Counted from the first letter of the stretch, positions 21,446 to 33,339 are shown. The stretch: 64,000 nt of DNA from Ilyonectria destructans (GCA_020740775.1 JAHEWK010000024.1:310001-374000); one strand, 5' to 3'. A program made the numbers and translations. The notes: a model not told the origin generated them from the letters alone.

Positions 21446-22093
21446 ATGCCAGGCAATGGTGCGGCTGAAGTGAACCGCCTGATTGGTGGCACACTACTCG
21501 CATTCCAGAACACAACAGACACATGCCACGACATTGATAAGGCAAAGGATCTTCCCTCCGCCTTCCACGAAGTCTTCCAGGCCGTGGCGCCAGTGAAGAA
21601 CTTTTTGGAAGGCATTAAACTTAACGTCGTCAATCGCAACTCCGAGGAATCATTCTGGCAAGAAATCAAGCCAGCCATGCAAGTCTGCAGGGACAACGCT
21701 ACTAGATTAGACGAGATATTCTTCGCAGTGGTTCCAGAAGGCAATGGTACGAGGCAAGAACGATATCGCAATGCTGCAGGGAAGCGAGATCGGGTGGAAG
21801 ATCTGATGAAAATCCTTCTCAAGTTCGTGGTTGGTTTGGCGGAGAAACCAGATGTCGGTGAGGTTGCGAGATCGCAGCTGGAAGAGTTGCAGAACTTTCT
21901 CCTGCAGATATCAGCACTATCGCCGTCGCTCCCGGATGATGAGACCTGCCAGTACAGTTTTCACAACTCCGGAGCAGGCTGGATGAATGTGAACACTGGC
22001 AACGCACCTCAGCATAACAACAACGCCTCTGGTATCCAGTTCAATGGTCCAGTGGAGGGGCTTCAGCTGTCTCACATGCAGCCATATAAGTAG
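21446..22093 (+). CDS. SesA-like NLR effector with C-terminal sigma-type prion motif
   Basis: Single-exon protein of 215 aa. Residues 8-160 have the pattern of the SesA / NACHT-NTPase N-terminal domain: an all-helical bundle beginning VNRLIGGTLLAFQNTTD with a conserved AVAPVKNFLE region. In known systems this domain is a cell-death or signalling effector switched on by its NLR. Residues 170-201 form an Asn/Gly/Ser-rich motif (YSFHNSGAGWMNVNTGN and following) followed by GLQLS. The same motif ends the SesB-like protein (26/32 identical) and opens the NLR downstream (19/32 identical). This sharing is the basis of amyloid templating in NLR-effector pairs such as NWD2/HET-S and het-eN/SesA/SesB. 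It lies 428 bp upstream of the NLR on the same strand. Confidence 0.87.
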   Translation: MPGNGAAEVNRLIGGTLLAFQNTTDTCHDIDKAKDLPSAFHEVFQAVAPVKNFLEGIKLNVVNRNSEESFWQEIKPAMQVCRDNATRLDEIFFAVVPEGNGTRQERYRNAAGKRDRVEDLMKILLKFVVGLAEKPDVGEVARSQLEELQNFLLQISALSPSLPDDETCQYSFHNSGAGWMNVNTGNAPQHNNNASGIQFNGPVEGLQLSHMQPYK

Positions 22094-22521
22094 ATTTTAC
22101 CATGACCTTGTAATTCAGAGGGCAACGAGGATCAAATCTTCTGTTTGTTAAACTGCTTGTACAAAATTGGAAAATGTCATGCGCTGTTTTAAGGTGTTCA
22201 TCAACGCCCCCACTGACATTGAAGCAAACACTGAGCGGCTAATCTACATGGCATTGGGACGTCAGCCTCTGTTAAGTGGGCGTTGGTTCGCCAGGTTCGC
22301 CTTAATTTGCCAAATGATTTCATTGATTACAGAAGCGGGGGAGAGCATGGGTGCGTGGCGCAATATAGAATTCCCTCACGTCGAGCCTCGTCAGGCAATC
22401 TGTCCGACTGCATTCATCCAGAAGAATTCAGCATTCTAGCTTGCTTCATAGCCGTTGATGCACGGCCAAATGATATAGGCCGATTCGACAAAGCAAACCG
22501 ACCCACCTGAAAGTACACACA
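22094..22521. other. Spacer between SesA-like and NLR genes
   Basis: No supported gene; serves as the NLR promoter. Confidence 0.5.
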
Positions 22522-25500
22522 ATGTCTTCTCAGCCGCAACATCCGATCACATCCAGCTCCTCCTTCAACAACTCCGGCGCCGGCATCTTCAGCGCGAACA
22601 CGGGCTCCGGGCCCCAGAACAACAACAATGCTGGCGGGACACAGAACAACAACTACAACTATAACTCAGGTAAGCTAAAAAGCCAAAAAAGATCGGAAAA
22701 TCGCAGCTGGGTCGCTAACGCTTCGGTTGTTTCTCCTGCCAAGGGGAAACAACAACAAAGTTAACTACAACGAACCGAATCGCAACCGATGTCTTGACGA
22801 CCTCCGATGGATACACCCGACCGTGGAAAAGAGGCGCATTGAACAGACGAAAGGTGGTCTTCTCAAAGACTCGTATCGATGGGTTCTGGACCACGAACAC
22901 TTCCAGCGATGGCGAGACGACAATGACACTGAGTTCCTCTGGATCAAGGGCGACGCCGGCAAGGGCAAAACAATGTTGATGTGCGGCATCATCAATGAAC
23001 TATCTGCTCAAATGCCCGCACAGACACACACACGAATTGTCTCGTTCTTCCTCTGTCAAAACACCGATTCCCGACTCAATCACGCTTCAGCCGTGCTGCG
23101 AGGCCTGATCTTCGGTTTAGCAGACCAACAACCGTCCCTTATCTCACATATCCAGCGCAGATGGGACGACACAGGGCGTCGACTATTCGATGATGCAAAC
23201 GCATTCTATACTTTGTCTCAGATTCTAAGCGATATGCTCTGTGACCCCCACACACAAGGTTGCTATCTGATGATCGACGCCCTGGACGAGTGTACGACAG
23301 ATCTCTCACAGCTGCTATGCTTCATCACCGAGCCTAGATCTGCATCCACCAACGTGAAATGGATTGTGTCGAGTAGGAACAACTATGACATAGTGCGACA
23401 GCTGTGTCTTGATGACCCTCAGACAAGACTTAGTCTTGAACTGAATGCAGAGCATGTGGCGCAAGCCATCGACACATTCATCGACTACAAAGTCGCCAAG
23501 CTCTTCCCTCTTAAACGCAATGAGGCTTTGAGAGACGAAATCAGGCTCGAAATGCGACAAAAGGCCGATGGGACATTCCTCTGGGTGGCTCTCGTAGCAC
23601 AGGAGCTTGGAAAGGTCTCAAGCTGGATGGCTCCTATCGTTGTCAGGCAAAAGTTACCTGGCCTATTGTCACTCTACCGCGAAATGCTGAGACGAATTGA
23701 GACAATGGAAGGGGAAGACAGTGAACTCTGTTGCGTTGCCATTGCGACGGCAACAACTGCTTACCGCCCCCTCAGCTTGTGCGAGCTCCGTGTGCTGTCA
23801 GGCTTGCCAACAAACGTGTCTGATGACTTACAATCTCTAATGGAACAGTGTGCCTCATTTATCACCATCCGAGACGAGTATGTATACCTCATTCATCAGT
23901 CAGTCAAGGATTTCCTGACGACTGAGGCATCGCCTATTATTTTCCGGCGTGGACTCGAAACTACTCACCGTGCCATGTTTTCAACGTCAATACATTTCTT
24001 GAATGATGCATTACGACCTAACATGTACAACTTGCGAGACTGGGGGATCTCCATCGACGACGTACGTCAGCCTGAGCCAGACCCCTTAGCCGCAGCAAGA
24101 TACTCGTGCACCCATTGGGTTGACCACTTAATCGATGCCGAATCGTGCAAGACCACGCCACTCGATAATCACCTTGGTGACATTGATGCCAAAATGGTGC
24201 AGGAATTTCTCCAGAACAGGTACCTCTACTGGATCGAAGCACTCAGCCTCCTCCGAGACATGCAAAAAGGGATGATTGCAATAACAAAGCTCGAGATGTT
24301 GCTCGTAGGTGGATTGACTGCATCATCGCATGGAACGCGTGTACTAATGTGTCGCTTAAATAGGACGTCCCGACTAGACGCGATTTGTTCAACATCGTTT
24401 GGGATGCACGCCGATTTATCCTATCACACGGATGGGCGATTGCGAACGCGCCTTTACAGGCATATGCTTCAGCCCTTATATTTAGTCCTAGGCTCAGCGA
24501 AACAAGGAAGCAATTTGGAAAACACGCCCCAAACTGGATTGTAACAACATCAGCCATCGAATCCAATTGGAATGCGTGTCAAGCCACACTCGAAGGTCAC
24601 AGTGAGCAGGTCGGGTCAGTGGCCTTCTCTCCCGATAGCAAGTCTATTGCATCAGGATCTCTCGATGGAACTATCAAGATCTGGGATGCTATAACAGGCC
24701 ATTGCAAGATGACAATTGCAGATCATGACGGAGAGGTCAAATCAATCGCCTTCTCGCCTGATAGCCAGTATCTTGCCTGGGAATCCCGAACCACTCTCAG
24801 TATTTGGAATAGTTCAACAGGCCACAGTACGAGAAGACTCATTGACTATGACTCAAAATTGAGAACGGTGGCTTTCTCTCTTGATAGCACATTGCTTGCA
24901 TCGAAATCTTCTGTGGGCATCTGGGATACCAGATCTGGAGACAGGAAGTGGGCCCTCCCAGCCGTTTTCCATGCAGCTGAGGCCCTAGCCTTCTTACCTG
25001 ACGGACAGCGTCTTGCATCAGCAGACATACGGGGACTCAGGATCTCGAATCTTAGAACGGGCAAAGTTGAAGCTTCTCCTTACCCTGGCCGAAATGGATT
25101 TTCGGATGGCAATGCATTCTCAGCTGATGGGCGGTATTATGCCTTCAAACAGTATGACAAGGTTATGGTCTTGGATACTACAATATACTGCTGTGTAAGA
25201 GAAATTGGCGCTGACTTGGCGAGACTCTTAGTCTTGTCTTCTGACGGTCAGTATCTCGCACTAGCATTGAATCGCACTGTCCAAATTTGGGATATTAAAA
25301 CTGGTCAATGCGCAGCAACTGTTGCATCTCATCTGTCTCCGGTTCACGTGGCAGTGGCATTCTCGCCCAATAACCGGTATCTTGCGTCATCATCTTTACA
25401 TGGAACCGTCAGAGTTTGGGATATAACCAGGAGTGGCCGTGAAAAGGAAGTCGTCGAATATAATCGTGGTCCTTTTCGGTCAGTGAACCTATCGCCATGC

Positions 25501-26301
25501 ACCCGGTATATTGCTTCGGTAGAGGAGGATGAGACTGTCAAGATCTGGGACGCTCAAACCGGCTGCGTCAAGGTGACGCAGGAGAGTGATGGTTATTTGG
25601 ACCTGTCAACATTGTTCTCGCCCAATGGTAAAATTCTCGCAGTGTCACGTGGAGGCTTGGTTGAAATTTGGGATACTGCTGCTGGCAGCTGCAACGTCAC
25701 ACTGGAGTGCGATATCTATCCGATTTATTCGGTAACTTTCTCACCAGACAGCCGGCATTTGGGTTCAGTGGATGCAAATGGCGGCATTTTCATCTGGGAC
25801 ACTGTAACGGGCAGGGAAATTATTTCACTTACGGAGCACTTTCTCTCAGCTCCAACATTGGCCTTCTCGCCCAATGGCCAGCTCCTTGCGTCGGCGTCTG
25901 ACAACAGGGTCAAAATCTGGGATACGGTAATGGGCGATTTTAAGGCGATGATCGATTTAACCACGGCCTCTGAAACCATCTCTTTTGATGAGACCGGCAT
26001 ATATCTTCGGACTGATGCTGTTACATTCGATTTGAGTGACCCGACTCAACCAGTCGCGATAGCACATGTATATGGTGTTCTGCCCCCCTCTTATCAACAA
26101 AATCGGTATGGAATTAGTAAAAACGGTGTTTGGATAACTCACAAAGGTCGGAACCTCCTCTGGCTCCCATCAGAGTATCGGACCCCAATTTTTTCGATTG
26201 TGGGATCAACTGTCACCCTTGGCTGTGTCGACGGACGGCTCCTAGTATTTCGGTTCTCGGGGACAGTTCTAGTTGGGGATCATGCTTGTCGGGGCGATTA
26301 A
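22522..26301 (+). CDS. NLR: sigma motif - NACHT - WD40 repeats (HET-E/het-eN type)
   Basis: STAND receptor of about 1209 aa that should sense a ligand with its WD40 propeller and signal through its N-terminal prion-like motif. Exons 22522..22669, 22761..24304, 24364..26301. The first acceptor is chosen at 22760 (CAAAG) because it gives correct phase; the nearer CCAAG at 22743 does not. The second intron (donor GTAGGT, acceptor AATAG) joins KLEMLL to the FNIVWDARRFILSHG block seen in HET-E. Residues 13-44 are the sigma-like motif (FNNSGAGIFSANTGSG and following). Walker A is GDAGKGKT (113-120) and Walker B is LMIDALDEC (219-227). About ten degenerate WD40 units follow from about residue 600, each with SFSPD/AFSPD and IWD marks. 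The repeats are diverged from each other, unlike the near-identical repeats of fast-evolving HET-E alleles. It sits beside two effectors carrying the same motif. Confidence 0.9.
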
Positions 26302-26643
26302 TGTTGATTGTGATTTCATGGTGGCCACATTAAAAATCCTCGAAGGCCTTTCGATGGGTAACACCATGGGACGGGTTAGCTAATCTTGAGTTGTTGGCCA
26401 CCCGTCGGGAAGGTAGTAAAAGATTTGAAGACTCATTTTATCATCAGAACTGTTGTGATATTAAATGTAATGTAACGTGCAAGCTGGAGTCACACAACAA
26501 GTAATTTGCAGGGAATTGGGAATGCACTAACTCTAAGCTTCTTATTGTCTTGGTCCGACTAAATACCTATCAGAGAACGCATATGTATGCTCACAATGCT
26601 CAGATCATCTTGTTTGCCAGGTAGAAGAAAGCGCTTCCAAGTT
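26302..26643. other. Convergent 3' spacer
   Basis: Separates the NLR locus from the catabolic cluster; nothing else seen. Confidence 0.5.
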
Positions 26644-28400
26644 TTAAACCCGCTCAACATGTTCAGAACTATTAGTTTCATGGGGCTTCAAACTACTATC
26701 GACGGAAGTAGCGCTTGGTCGTAGGTCATCTGGGCTAGGGTATGCACTTTTGTGAACAGTGTACCACGGTCGATCAAAGAGTTGGTCCATGCTCTCCAAA
26801 GAGCGTCCAGACGTCTCCGGCAAAGCCAAGTAAACGTAAGCAAGGGAAATGCAACAGATCGACAGAAAAAATACAAATGCGCCGTATCGGTCGGTCGCCG
26901 CGAGTAGAGAGGGCATGGCGCGTGAGCAACCGAAGTAGTTGGCCCAGTGGACAGCCATAAGAATGGCAACATTGATTCCTCGGATCCGCAAAGGGAAGAC
27001 CTCAGCAGAAACGAGATATGGGATGGAGAACCAGCCAATCGACCATGCAATAGCGTGTAGGTAGATCGCAGCGATAGCCGCACGGCTGGCAGCCAATGCG
27101 GACACACTGCCTGCGACTTTCTCCGGACTCCAGCCATTTGTGACGCCCAGGTACCCGCCGATATATGCGAGAGTCACGATCTGCAATGAAATGCCCGTCA
27201 TGAGTGATCGGCGTCGGCCAACGAAGTCGACGACGAAGATGGCGAAGATCAGCACCGACAGGAACTTGACGATGGCATAGCACCCGGTGGCAAGGAAGCG
27301 CGTCTCTGTGCCTTGGATTCCCAGGTAACCGAAGATTGTCGGGCTGTACTGTGTGATGGCGTTTGCACCAGACCATTGGCCGAAGACGTGGCAAGCAAAG
27401 ATGAGCATGAAGCGGCGTCTGTTTGAAAGATCCACAAAGGTCTCTTTGATGAGATCAACTGTGCTCGAGCCGGAAACAAGTTCAATTTCGTGGTTGAGCT
27501 GCGACTCAATGCCTTGAAACTCGGCCTGGACGTACGGGTGGTCCTCTGGTAGCTGGCGGAACCGAACCAAGGTTGCAAGAGCTTCCGACCGGTTGCCCTT
27601 CATGAGCAAGAACCGCGGAGTTTCAGGCGTGAAGATTGAACCAAGTCCCCAGATGACGGCTGGCACGACTTGCAGCACAGTTGGGAGTTGCCATTGAAGA
27701 TTAGTGCCGGCATGGTGCTTGGTGATGCCATAGTTGAAGAAGAAGCCAAATACGACGCCGAGTTGCTGGCAGCATGTGTATTGAAGTGTTAGAAGACCGC
27801 GGATAGACTGGGGGGCAATCTATCAAGTCGATGTCAGCACGAGATAATACAGAAAATACCAACGAGGTCTGTCTTACTCACCTCTGCGATATAGATTGAT
27901 GGCAAGACCGTGGTTGTCCCAATACCAAGACCAGTGATGACCCGCGTCGCATAAAGAACTGCCAGATTGCCGTTGCTGAAAGTCTGGCCGAGAACGCCGG
28001 CGATATAGACAATCGTAAAGAGTTGGAATGTGAGTTTCCTTCCGAGTCGCTGAGTGAGCCACATGCAAGCCAAGCAACCAAAGACGGCGCCAGCGGTGGC
28101 AATAGCCACAATCCAGCCCTTGGTATTCGCATACTCATCCTCAGATTGATTTTCGAGACCAAACCGTTCTTTAAAGACGTCCATGATGACAACAGAAGCG
28201 ATGTTGCCTGTAAAATCGACGTCAGTCTATGCTAAGTTCATGTGGTGTTGGGTGCATGGCATACCTTCATCGAAGCCCTTGGCTACGCCAGAGAAGCCCC
28301 AGATGCATGTGCATGCCAAGAGATAGAAGTTGAATATTTCTCGGGGGCTCTGTTTGATGGCTTCCTTGGTAGCCTTGATGAGACTTGGTTTCTTCGTCAT
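26644..28400 (-). CDS. MFS sugar transporter (quinate/hexose permease type)
   Basis: Proton symporter of the sugar-porter family in the plasma membrane. Exons 28400..28265, 28207..27882, 27819..26644 give about 545 aa with two phase-correct introns (57 and 62 nt). Family marks: WGFSGVAKGFDEGNIASVV in TM1, RLGRK between TM2 and TM3, RVITGLGIGTTTVLPSIYIAEIAP (sugar-porter signature), PETPRFLL before the central loop, GRRRS, and ALPETSGRSLESMDQLF at the end. The start MTKKPSLIK is the first ATG after a leader; open codons upstream have no family content. The promoter holds four copies of the cluster palindrome CGG-N7-CCG. The substrate is unknown; the neighbouring enzymes suggest a sugar acid, lactone or the parent sugar. 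Confidence 0.88.
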
Positions 28401-28611
28401 TGTGAATGATTTCAATGAGATGGCGAGGGAATGGCTGGTGAATTGAACAGAAACAAGTCTGGATGATTTGGAACAGGATTGGAGAAGGAGAAATGCCAAG
28501 CAAGTATATAATCACAAACGGTTGTCCCGGATTCGGCAGTCTGTATCAGCGACGGGCGAGTGTTGAGGGTATCACCCCACATGGACGGGGATTGAATCTG
28601 GGGTGAGAGGA

Positions 28612-29100
28612 CGGGAGAGGTCCGATGCTGAAGACTCAGCTGCAAATTTTGCTAGTCCTGATGTGCTTACCCCAGCAAGACTGGGGTTGAAATCCGGGGT
28701 CCGGAGAAGCATGACTCGGGCGTCCGCCTTTCGTAGCCGGAACACGTCCGAGGCGATGGTGCTTCCAATGGCCCACAACATCGTCCCATTTGAGACCCGC
28801 AGAATCAAGGATTCTCTGGTTAGTTCGAATTCGGTGCAGAGAAAGAAGCGGGGTAAGAGTTTAGGACATGGAGAAGCACCATGTTGTCCGGCACAATTGC
28901 TGCCGGACGGGGGAGGTCCGATATGATGAAGCCTTGAAAGCTCCTGTGACTTGGCCGGCCGATTCGCGCTCTACTAACCTGAAGGATCTGGCAATCTTTA
29001 GGAGCCTGCCCCGCAGAACGTCTAAGCGGGAGTTAAATGGGCTTCATCCCCGATCAAGTGGAGAGCAGGCCGTGATCTGTAGACTGTCGGCCATGGTCCG
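28612..29100. promoter_or_regulatory. Four CGG-N7-CCG operators upstream of the sugar transporter
   Basis: Everted CGG/CCG pairs with a 7-nt spacer at 28612-28624, 28738-28750, 28908-28920 and 29088-29100. All four end in GT-CCGA. They lie in the 729-bp gap between the transporter start and the stop of the divergent-cluster regulator. Such palindromes of CGG triplets are the usual targets of Zn2Cys6 dimers. Confidence 0.75.
28886..28908. repeat. Perfect 8-bp inverted repeat in the transporter promoter
   Basis: GTCCGGCA (28886-28893) and TGCCGGAC (28901-28908) are separated by 7 nt; the right arm touches the third operator. It may be a second, differently spaced binding site. Confidence 0.6.
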
Positions 29101-29129
29101 ATGAACATGACCCTGTAGTCTCGCCTAGC

Positions 29130-31334
29130 TCACAGTGGTTCGGGCGCCAAATAAACTGAGTCGGGGACTTCATGGATTAAGTTGATTGTACTCCGCATTA
29201 ATTTCTGTACGCCTTGCGGAATCGTCATCTCGGAGGCAAGAACAAGGCTCTCGACCTTGGGCCAATCTCCCTCGCCTTGGACCGTTTCGGAGAATGTGTT
29301 GAGCACACCGTACAAGCTTTGTGCACAACGATGCCGTTCTGATATAACAGCCAGTATTCGTAACACTCTCTGGCCGCTTTTCGAGATAGTTTGGACGGTT
29401 TTCAAAGCCAGAGGAATCTGGTGGCGACGGACGAGGAGGTAAAGCCAAGCGACTCCGGCGCAAAAGACGTCAATACCATCGAATGTAGTAAAGGCGCAAC
29501 CCTCGGCATTAATTTGGTCCTCCAGCGTAGCGATAAAACCAGTAAATTCTTGCTCTGCATTGTCCACAATCATAGGCATCAGCTTCTCTGGCTGTGATGA
29601 ATCGGAAATTTGTAGCACAGCCAGAACCACTCGGCAACAGAGGCGGCGAAAGTGATACTTTTCAAGCCAAGTGTGGCACTGGTTGGACTTGTTTATAGGG
29701 GCAGTTTCTCTCCAATAGCGGTAGTTACTAAAATGGAAGAGTACTCCCTTGGATGGATTCTGTCGCACATCGTGAAGTAACATGGCGTGCTGCACGTTCC
29801 AAGAGTGGACCTCCTCAGAATAGTCTCGAGTGTTGGTGATGGACGGGGCCTACAGCTATGTGTTATTTGATGCCCTTTATAGTGACCCGCTCAAACTTGG
29901 ACATACCGTGGTCGTGATATCTTCATCATGGAGCTGAAAAGGTCGATCTAGGGAAATGCTGACCAGTCTACAAATTATTAGAGACACAGTGACTTGTAGG
30001 TGGATGAATCAATGACAAGACTCACACATCGAGCACATAGAGGGTCCAGAATGTCCGACTATTGTTTCTTCGCTTCACATCATCCGACTCAGGATCCGAT
30101 ACTCGTGCGTTGTGCATCCCCCCCGAAATACATCGTGTTGTGGCAAGGCCCAAAAGGTGCCAGGTCGATCCTCCAAATGCGCTGTACATGGAGAAAATTG
30201 CCATCATCGTCAGGCATTGTGCGGAACCCAAATCATCCGATTGCGCGATGGCTCGTGGGGCGAGTTGATATGCCGTCAAGGCCAAAGCTGTCGCGTAGCT
30301 CTCCATAAAGCGGTGGTCTTTGGACAAAAGCACCCCTGTGGCGACCGCCAGGTGGATGAGAATAATTTTACCAGGATTACTCAGGACTAGTTCACTGACA
30401 TTTTTGTCTTCATGTGCCTGAAGCAAATCATGATAGTCAAGTATGAGTTGTTCAACCGGTGTAAACGGTAAAACGTATTTGACCAGATCAACAAATTTTT
30501 GAAATGGCGCTTCTGTTTCGACAGTAGTTAGACTAACACCCTGACGGAAGAGACCACGATGGAAGTCTCCAAGAGGGCCAAAGATTGCCGCGTTTTGGCT
30601 GTCTGATACCGACGGGTTGCTTCCAGACACGCATGTGACTGCTTGGACAAGGGTATAGAATGATATGTTTCTGCTGGAAAACGGTTGTTCCCAGGTGAGT
30701 TCGTCCATGGCACTAAGCGAGAGATATCCCATCTCGGTTTGTAGCGTGTCACCGTGCGGGATGTCACCGGATTCGCTGGCCTGAGCAACTTCACTGTCCC
30801 CAAGTTGTGTTTCCCGAGTATTGGGGTATTGACGAGGGGTCGCACTGCGATCTTCCTCCAAGTTGAAATGAGACCTGACGGTGGGACAGTCAGAAGCAGC
30901 TGATGACGAAGCTTCCAAGCGAGTCTTGAGCATCTCTACTCTGCGCTTTAGCGACTCAATGTAACTACGTGATCATACATCAGCAAAGTTCTGCAATTGA
31001 GATTATATGGTGAGCTGGAATGAGTACCTGTGGTGAGATTGAGGATCTGCCGGGTCTAAAGCAGTACCAAGGCGACGCTCAATACATGGAGAAGACGATG
31101 CTCTGCATTGGAGACATGATGGCTTGCGACGATCGCACTGAGCATTGAAACTGTATCAGACCAGCATCATTTATTTATCACAGTGAATGGGAAATCGCTA
31201 ACCTTCTGCTTCCGCTTCCAACACCGTTCGCAAGCTTGTGGCATCAGGTCGCCGACGGTCATCTGCTCCTCAGACGAGACTGAGCTGCGATCATTTCGGT
31301 CCTGGTCACTCATGGTGATACCATCTATAGACAT
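29130..31334 (-). CDS. Zn2Cys6 transcription factor (likely cluster regulator)
   Basis: Five exons: 31334..31203, 31137..31028, 30964..30026, 29967..29907, 29849..29130; about 653 aa, all junctions in phase. The binuclear zinc cluster has Cys 35, 38, 45, 52, 55 and 62 (C-x2-C-x6-C-x6-C-x2-C-x6-C; CERCWKRKQKCDRR). The first intron splits it, a common position. A short dimerisation helix follows (YIESLKRRVEMLKTRLE). The middle has the fungal transcription-factor domain, with MESYATALALTAYQL, LATTRCISGGMH and RTFWTLYVLDVLVSISLDRP. The gene is divergent from the aldolase, and two CGG-N7-CCG sites lie in the shared promoter, suggesting that it binds them and regulates itself. That link is inference from position and site type. 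Confidence 0.88.
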
Positions 31335-31483
31335 TGAGGCCCAACCTGCCGTGGCAATCAAAACGCTTTGGTGCGATTTGTCTGCTGCAAGGGTAGACTT
31401 GACTGGCTCACGCGGACGTCGACTGTATTGGCGCTGCCCACACTTCCTGTCCCAGAGTGCAGAAGGAAGAATGCGGGGTTTGA

Positions 31484-31519
31484 CGGACGAGGTCCGAAAT
31501 GCATGGCGGCGGAGGTCCG
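31484..31519. promoter_or_regulatory. Two CGG-N7-CCG operators between the regulator and the aldolase
   Basis: Sites at 31484-31496 and 31507-31519, 23 bp apart from start to start (about two helical turns), both ending AGGT-CCGA. Both lie about 340-370 bp upstream of the aldolase ATG and 150-185 bp upstream of the regulator ATG. No other features are seen in the 519-bp gap. Confidence 0.75.
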
Positions 31520-31853
31520 ATGGACCTTTAATCCCCGCTAATCGAGCGTCGAGACTTGCGCCAAGGACAGACCATGGCTAGGCCTGAAGGGGAAATAAAT
31601 GGGAGGTTCCCTGAGATACACGGCATTGAGCCTTGAACGAGAGTAGTTATGTTCATGTATAAACGGTAGAAAGTCCAGTTCAAGGATTTGGTCATGAGGC
31701 TGTATCACCCTGTCTACTTTTACCGTTTCCTCTCAACACTGGTTCTCACGCTCCAATCAATTCCTCTCTACACCGCATAAGCCGTCTTCAAGGATCCAAC
31801 TTCTGATTCATTGATACTTCCGCTTTTATTACCATCTCAATCTATCACCCAAG

Positions 31854-32678
31854 ATGGCTGCCTCCCTTTCAAACAGCATCAAGGACAAGATGGTCAAGGG
31901 CGAGGTCGCGTATACTCTAAGCGTCAAACTAGTCCGTTCTGTTGAGATCTCTATGATGGCCAAGACAGCAGGCTTCGATGGCATTCTCATCGACATGGAG
32001 CACTCGTCCTTTGACCTCGACACCACAGGTCAAATCTGCATCTCCGCCCTCTACGCGGGCATTGCTCCTATTGTCCGCGCCCCAAGCAAGGACCCTTTCT
32101 TCGTTTCGAGGATCCTTGACGGAGGTGCTCTTGGCGTGATTGTCCCTCACATCCGTAGCGTCCAGGACGCCAAGGATGTCGTTGCTGCGGCCAAGTTCCA
32201 GCCTGTCGGTTGCCGATCGTCGACCAATGGCTTGCCGCACTTCGAATTCCGCTCTTTCCCTGCCAAGGTCTCCAACCCCGTCTGCAATGCGAGTACCTTG
32301 GTCATCCCGATGATTGAGACACTCGAGGCGTTGGAACTCGTCGACGAGATCGCTGCTGTCGAGGGGGTGGACTCGCTCCTCATTGGTACCAATGACCTGA
32401 CGGCAGAAATGGGCATCCCTGGTGACTACGAGAACCCCCGTGTTACTGAGGCGTATGAGCGCACGATTGCGGCCTGTAACAAGGTCGGAAAGTGGGTTGG
32501 CGTCGGGGGTCTGCATTCTCGCATGGATCTCGTCGAGAAGTTCTGCGCCATGGGTGCCAGATGGGTCATGGCTGCTACTGACGGCCCTCTTGTCATGGCT
32601 GGAGCTTCCAAGAGAGCCAGTGAAATGGCACAGCTAAATGCCAGGGTCACTGGATCTCAGAGAAACGGCGCGCTTTAG
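31854..32678 (+). CDS. HpcH/HpaI-family class II aldolase
   Basis: Intronless, 274 aa. The family splits 2-keto-3-deoxy acids into pyruvate and an aldehyde, using a divalent metal. Key residues fit the family: His50 (MEHSSFD), Arg75 (IVRAPSKDP), Glu155 (PMIETLEAL) and Asp181 (IGTNDLTAEMG). A TIM-barrel pattern of short strands is visible, and the length equals that of bacterial HpaI/YfaU/RhmA enzymes. Start at AAGATGGCTGCC, the first in-frame ATG. Neighbours (lactonase, hydroxyacid dehydrogenase, transporters, regulators) suggest the cleavage step of a non-phosphorylating sugar-acid pathway. The exact keto acid and sugar cannot be told. Confidence 0.87.
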   Translation: MAASLSNSIKDKMVKGEVAYTLSVKLVRSVEISMMAKTAGFDGILIDMEHSSFDLDTTGQICISALYAGIAPIVRAPSKDPFFVSRILDGGALGVIVPHIRSVQDAKDVVAAAKFQPVGCRSSTNGLPHFEFRSFPAKVSNPVCNASTLVIPMIETLEALELVDEIAAVEGVDSLLIGTNDLTAEMGIPGDYENPRVTEAYERTIAACNKVGKWVGVGGLHSRMDLVEKFCAMGARWVMAATDGPLVMAGASKRASEMAQLNARVTGSQRNGAL

Positions 32679-33039
32679 GAGGAGGATGGATGGATATCTG
32701 GCAGGCTGTGACAATAGAGTAATTAGATGTGGCATAGACATAAATAACCATGGTTCTCAAATTCGTGGCATCCCATTCTACTTGATTCAAATCGCACTAG
32801 TAATGTTTTTGACTTGTCTGCTGACCATTTCTGTGGTATCTTCATCAGAAGTTTAGTTGGAATGATTCGGCGTGAGAGGGATCCATGCGTTTCGTAGCGA
32901 GATGAACTTGACCCTATTCCGCATCGGAATCAATCCCCATGACGACCTTCGCCCGGCAATCTGCATAAGAAAAATGCCGAAAACAAAAGCCGCGAGCTAT
33001 GACCGCATGTCTGCGGTCACCGTCACATCGTCACATTCG

Positions 33040-33098
33040 CGGAGAATGTCCGGTGGATGCGCGTGGATGCAATCGTGACATTCGTCGGACCTCCACCG
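33040..33098. promoter_or_regulatory. Two CGG-N7-CCG operators upstream of the D-2-hydroxyacid dehydrogenase
   Basis: Sites at 33040-33052 (CCGG end) and 33086-33098, the second in opposite orientation (reads TCGG-TGGAGGT-CCGA on the minus strand). They lie 240-300 bp before the dehydrogenase ATG in the 661-bp gap 32679-33339, which holds no other gene. Confidence 0.7.
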
Positions 33099-33339
33099 AG
33101 ATGATGTGGGTCACTACCCTAGAGTCAAAATGAAGCCTGGCTGCGATTCGGCGAGGAAGCGTTGAAGATAATAAGGCCTAAAACATGGGGGGAAAAGCTT
33201 TAATTCCCTTTCAAAATACTGGTATTCAATTTCCATTTTATTTTTTCATTTAATAAGGGTCCTTCAGCCAGACTAAACTTGTTCTCACAACACCCCCTCA
33301 ATCATCTTGCCTAGTCGAGTCGGTTATCTTGACTACACA

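Noticed and set aside
21376..21822. 148-codon open frame opposite the SesA-like gene
   Set aside because: It mirrors the real gene on the other strand, with no family content.
22743..22744. Nearer acceptor (CCAAG) for the first NLR intron
   Set aside because: A good branch site precedes it, but it gives the wrong phase for the NACHT frame; the acceptor at 22760 fits.
31929..32516. 195-codon frame antisense to the aldolase
   Set aside because: Mirror frame of a well-conserved gene; no start context or family match.
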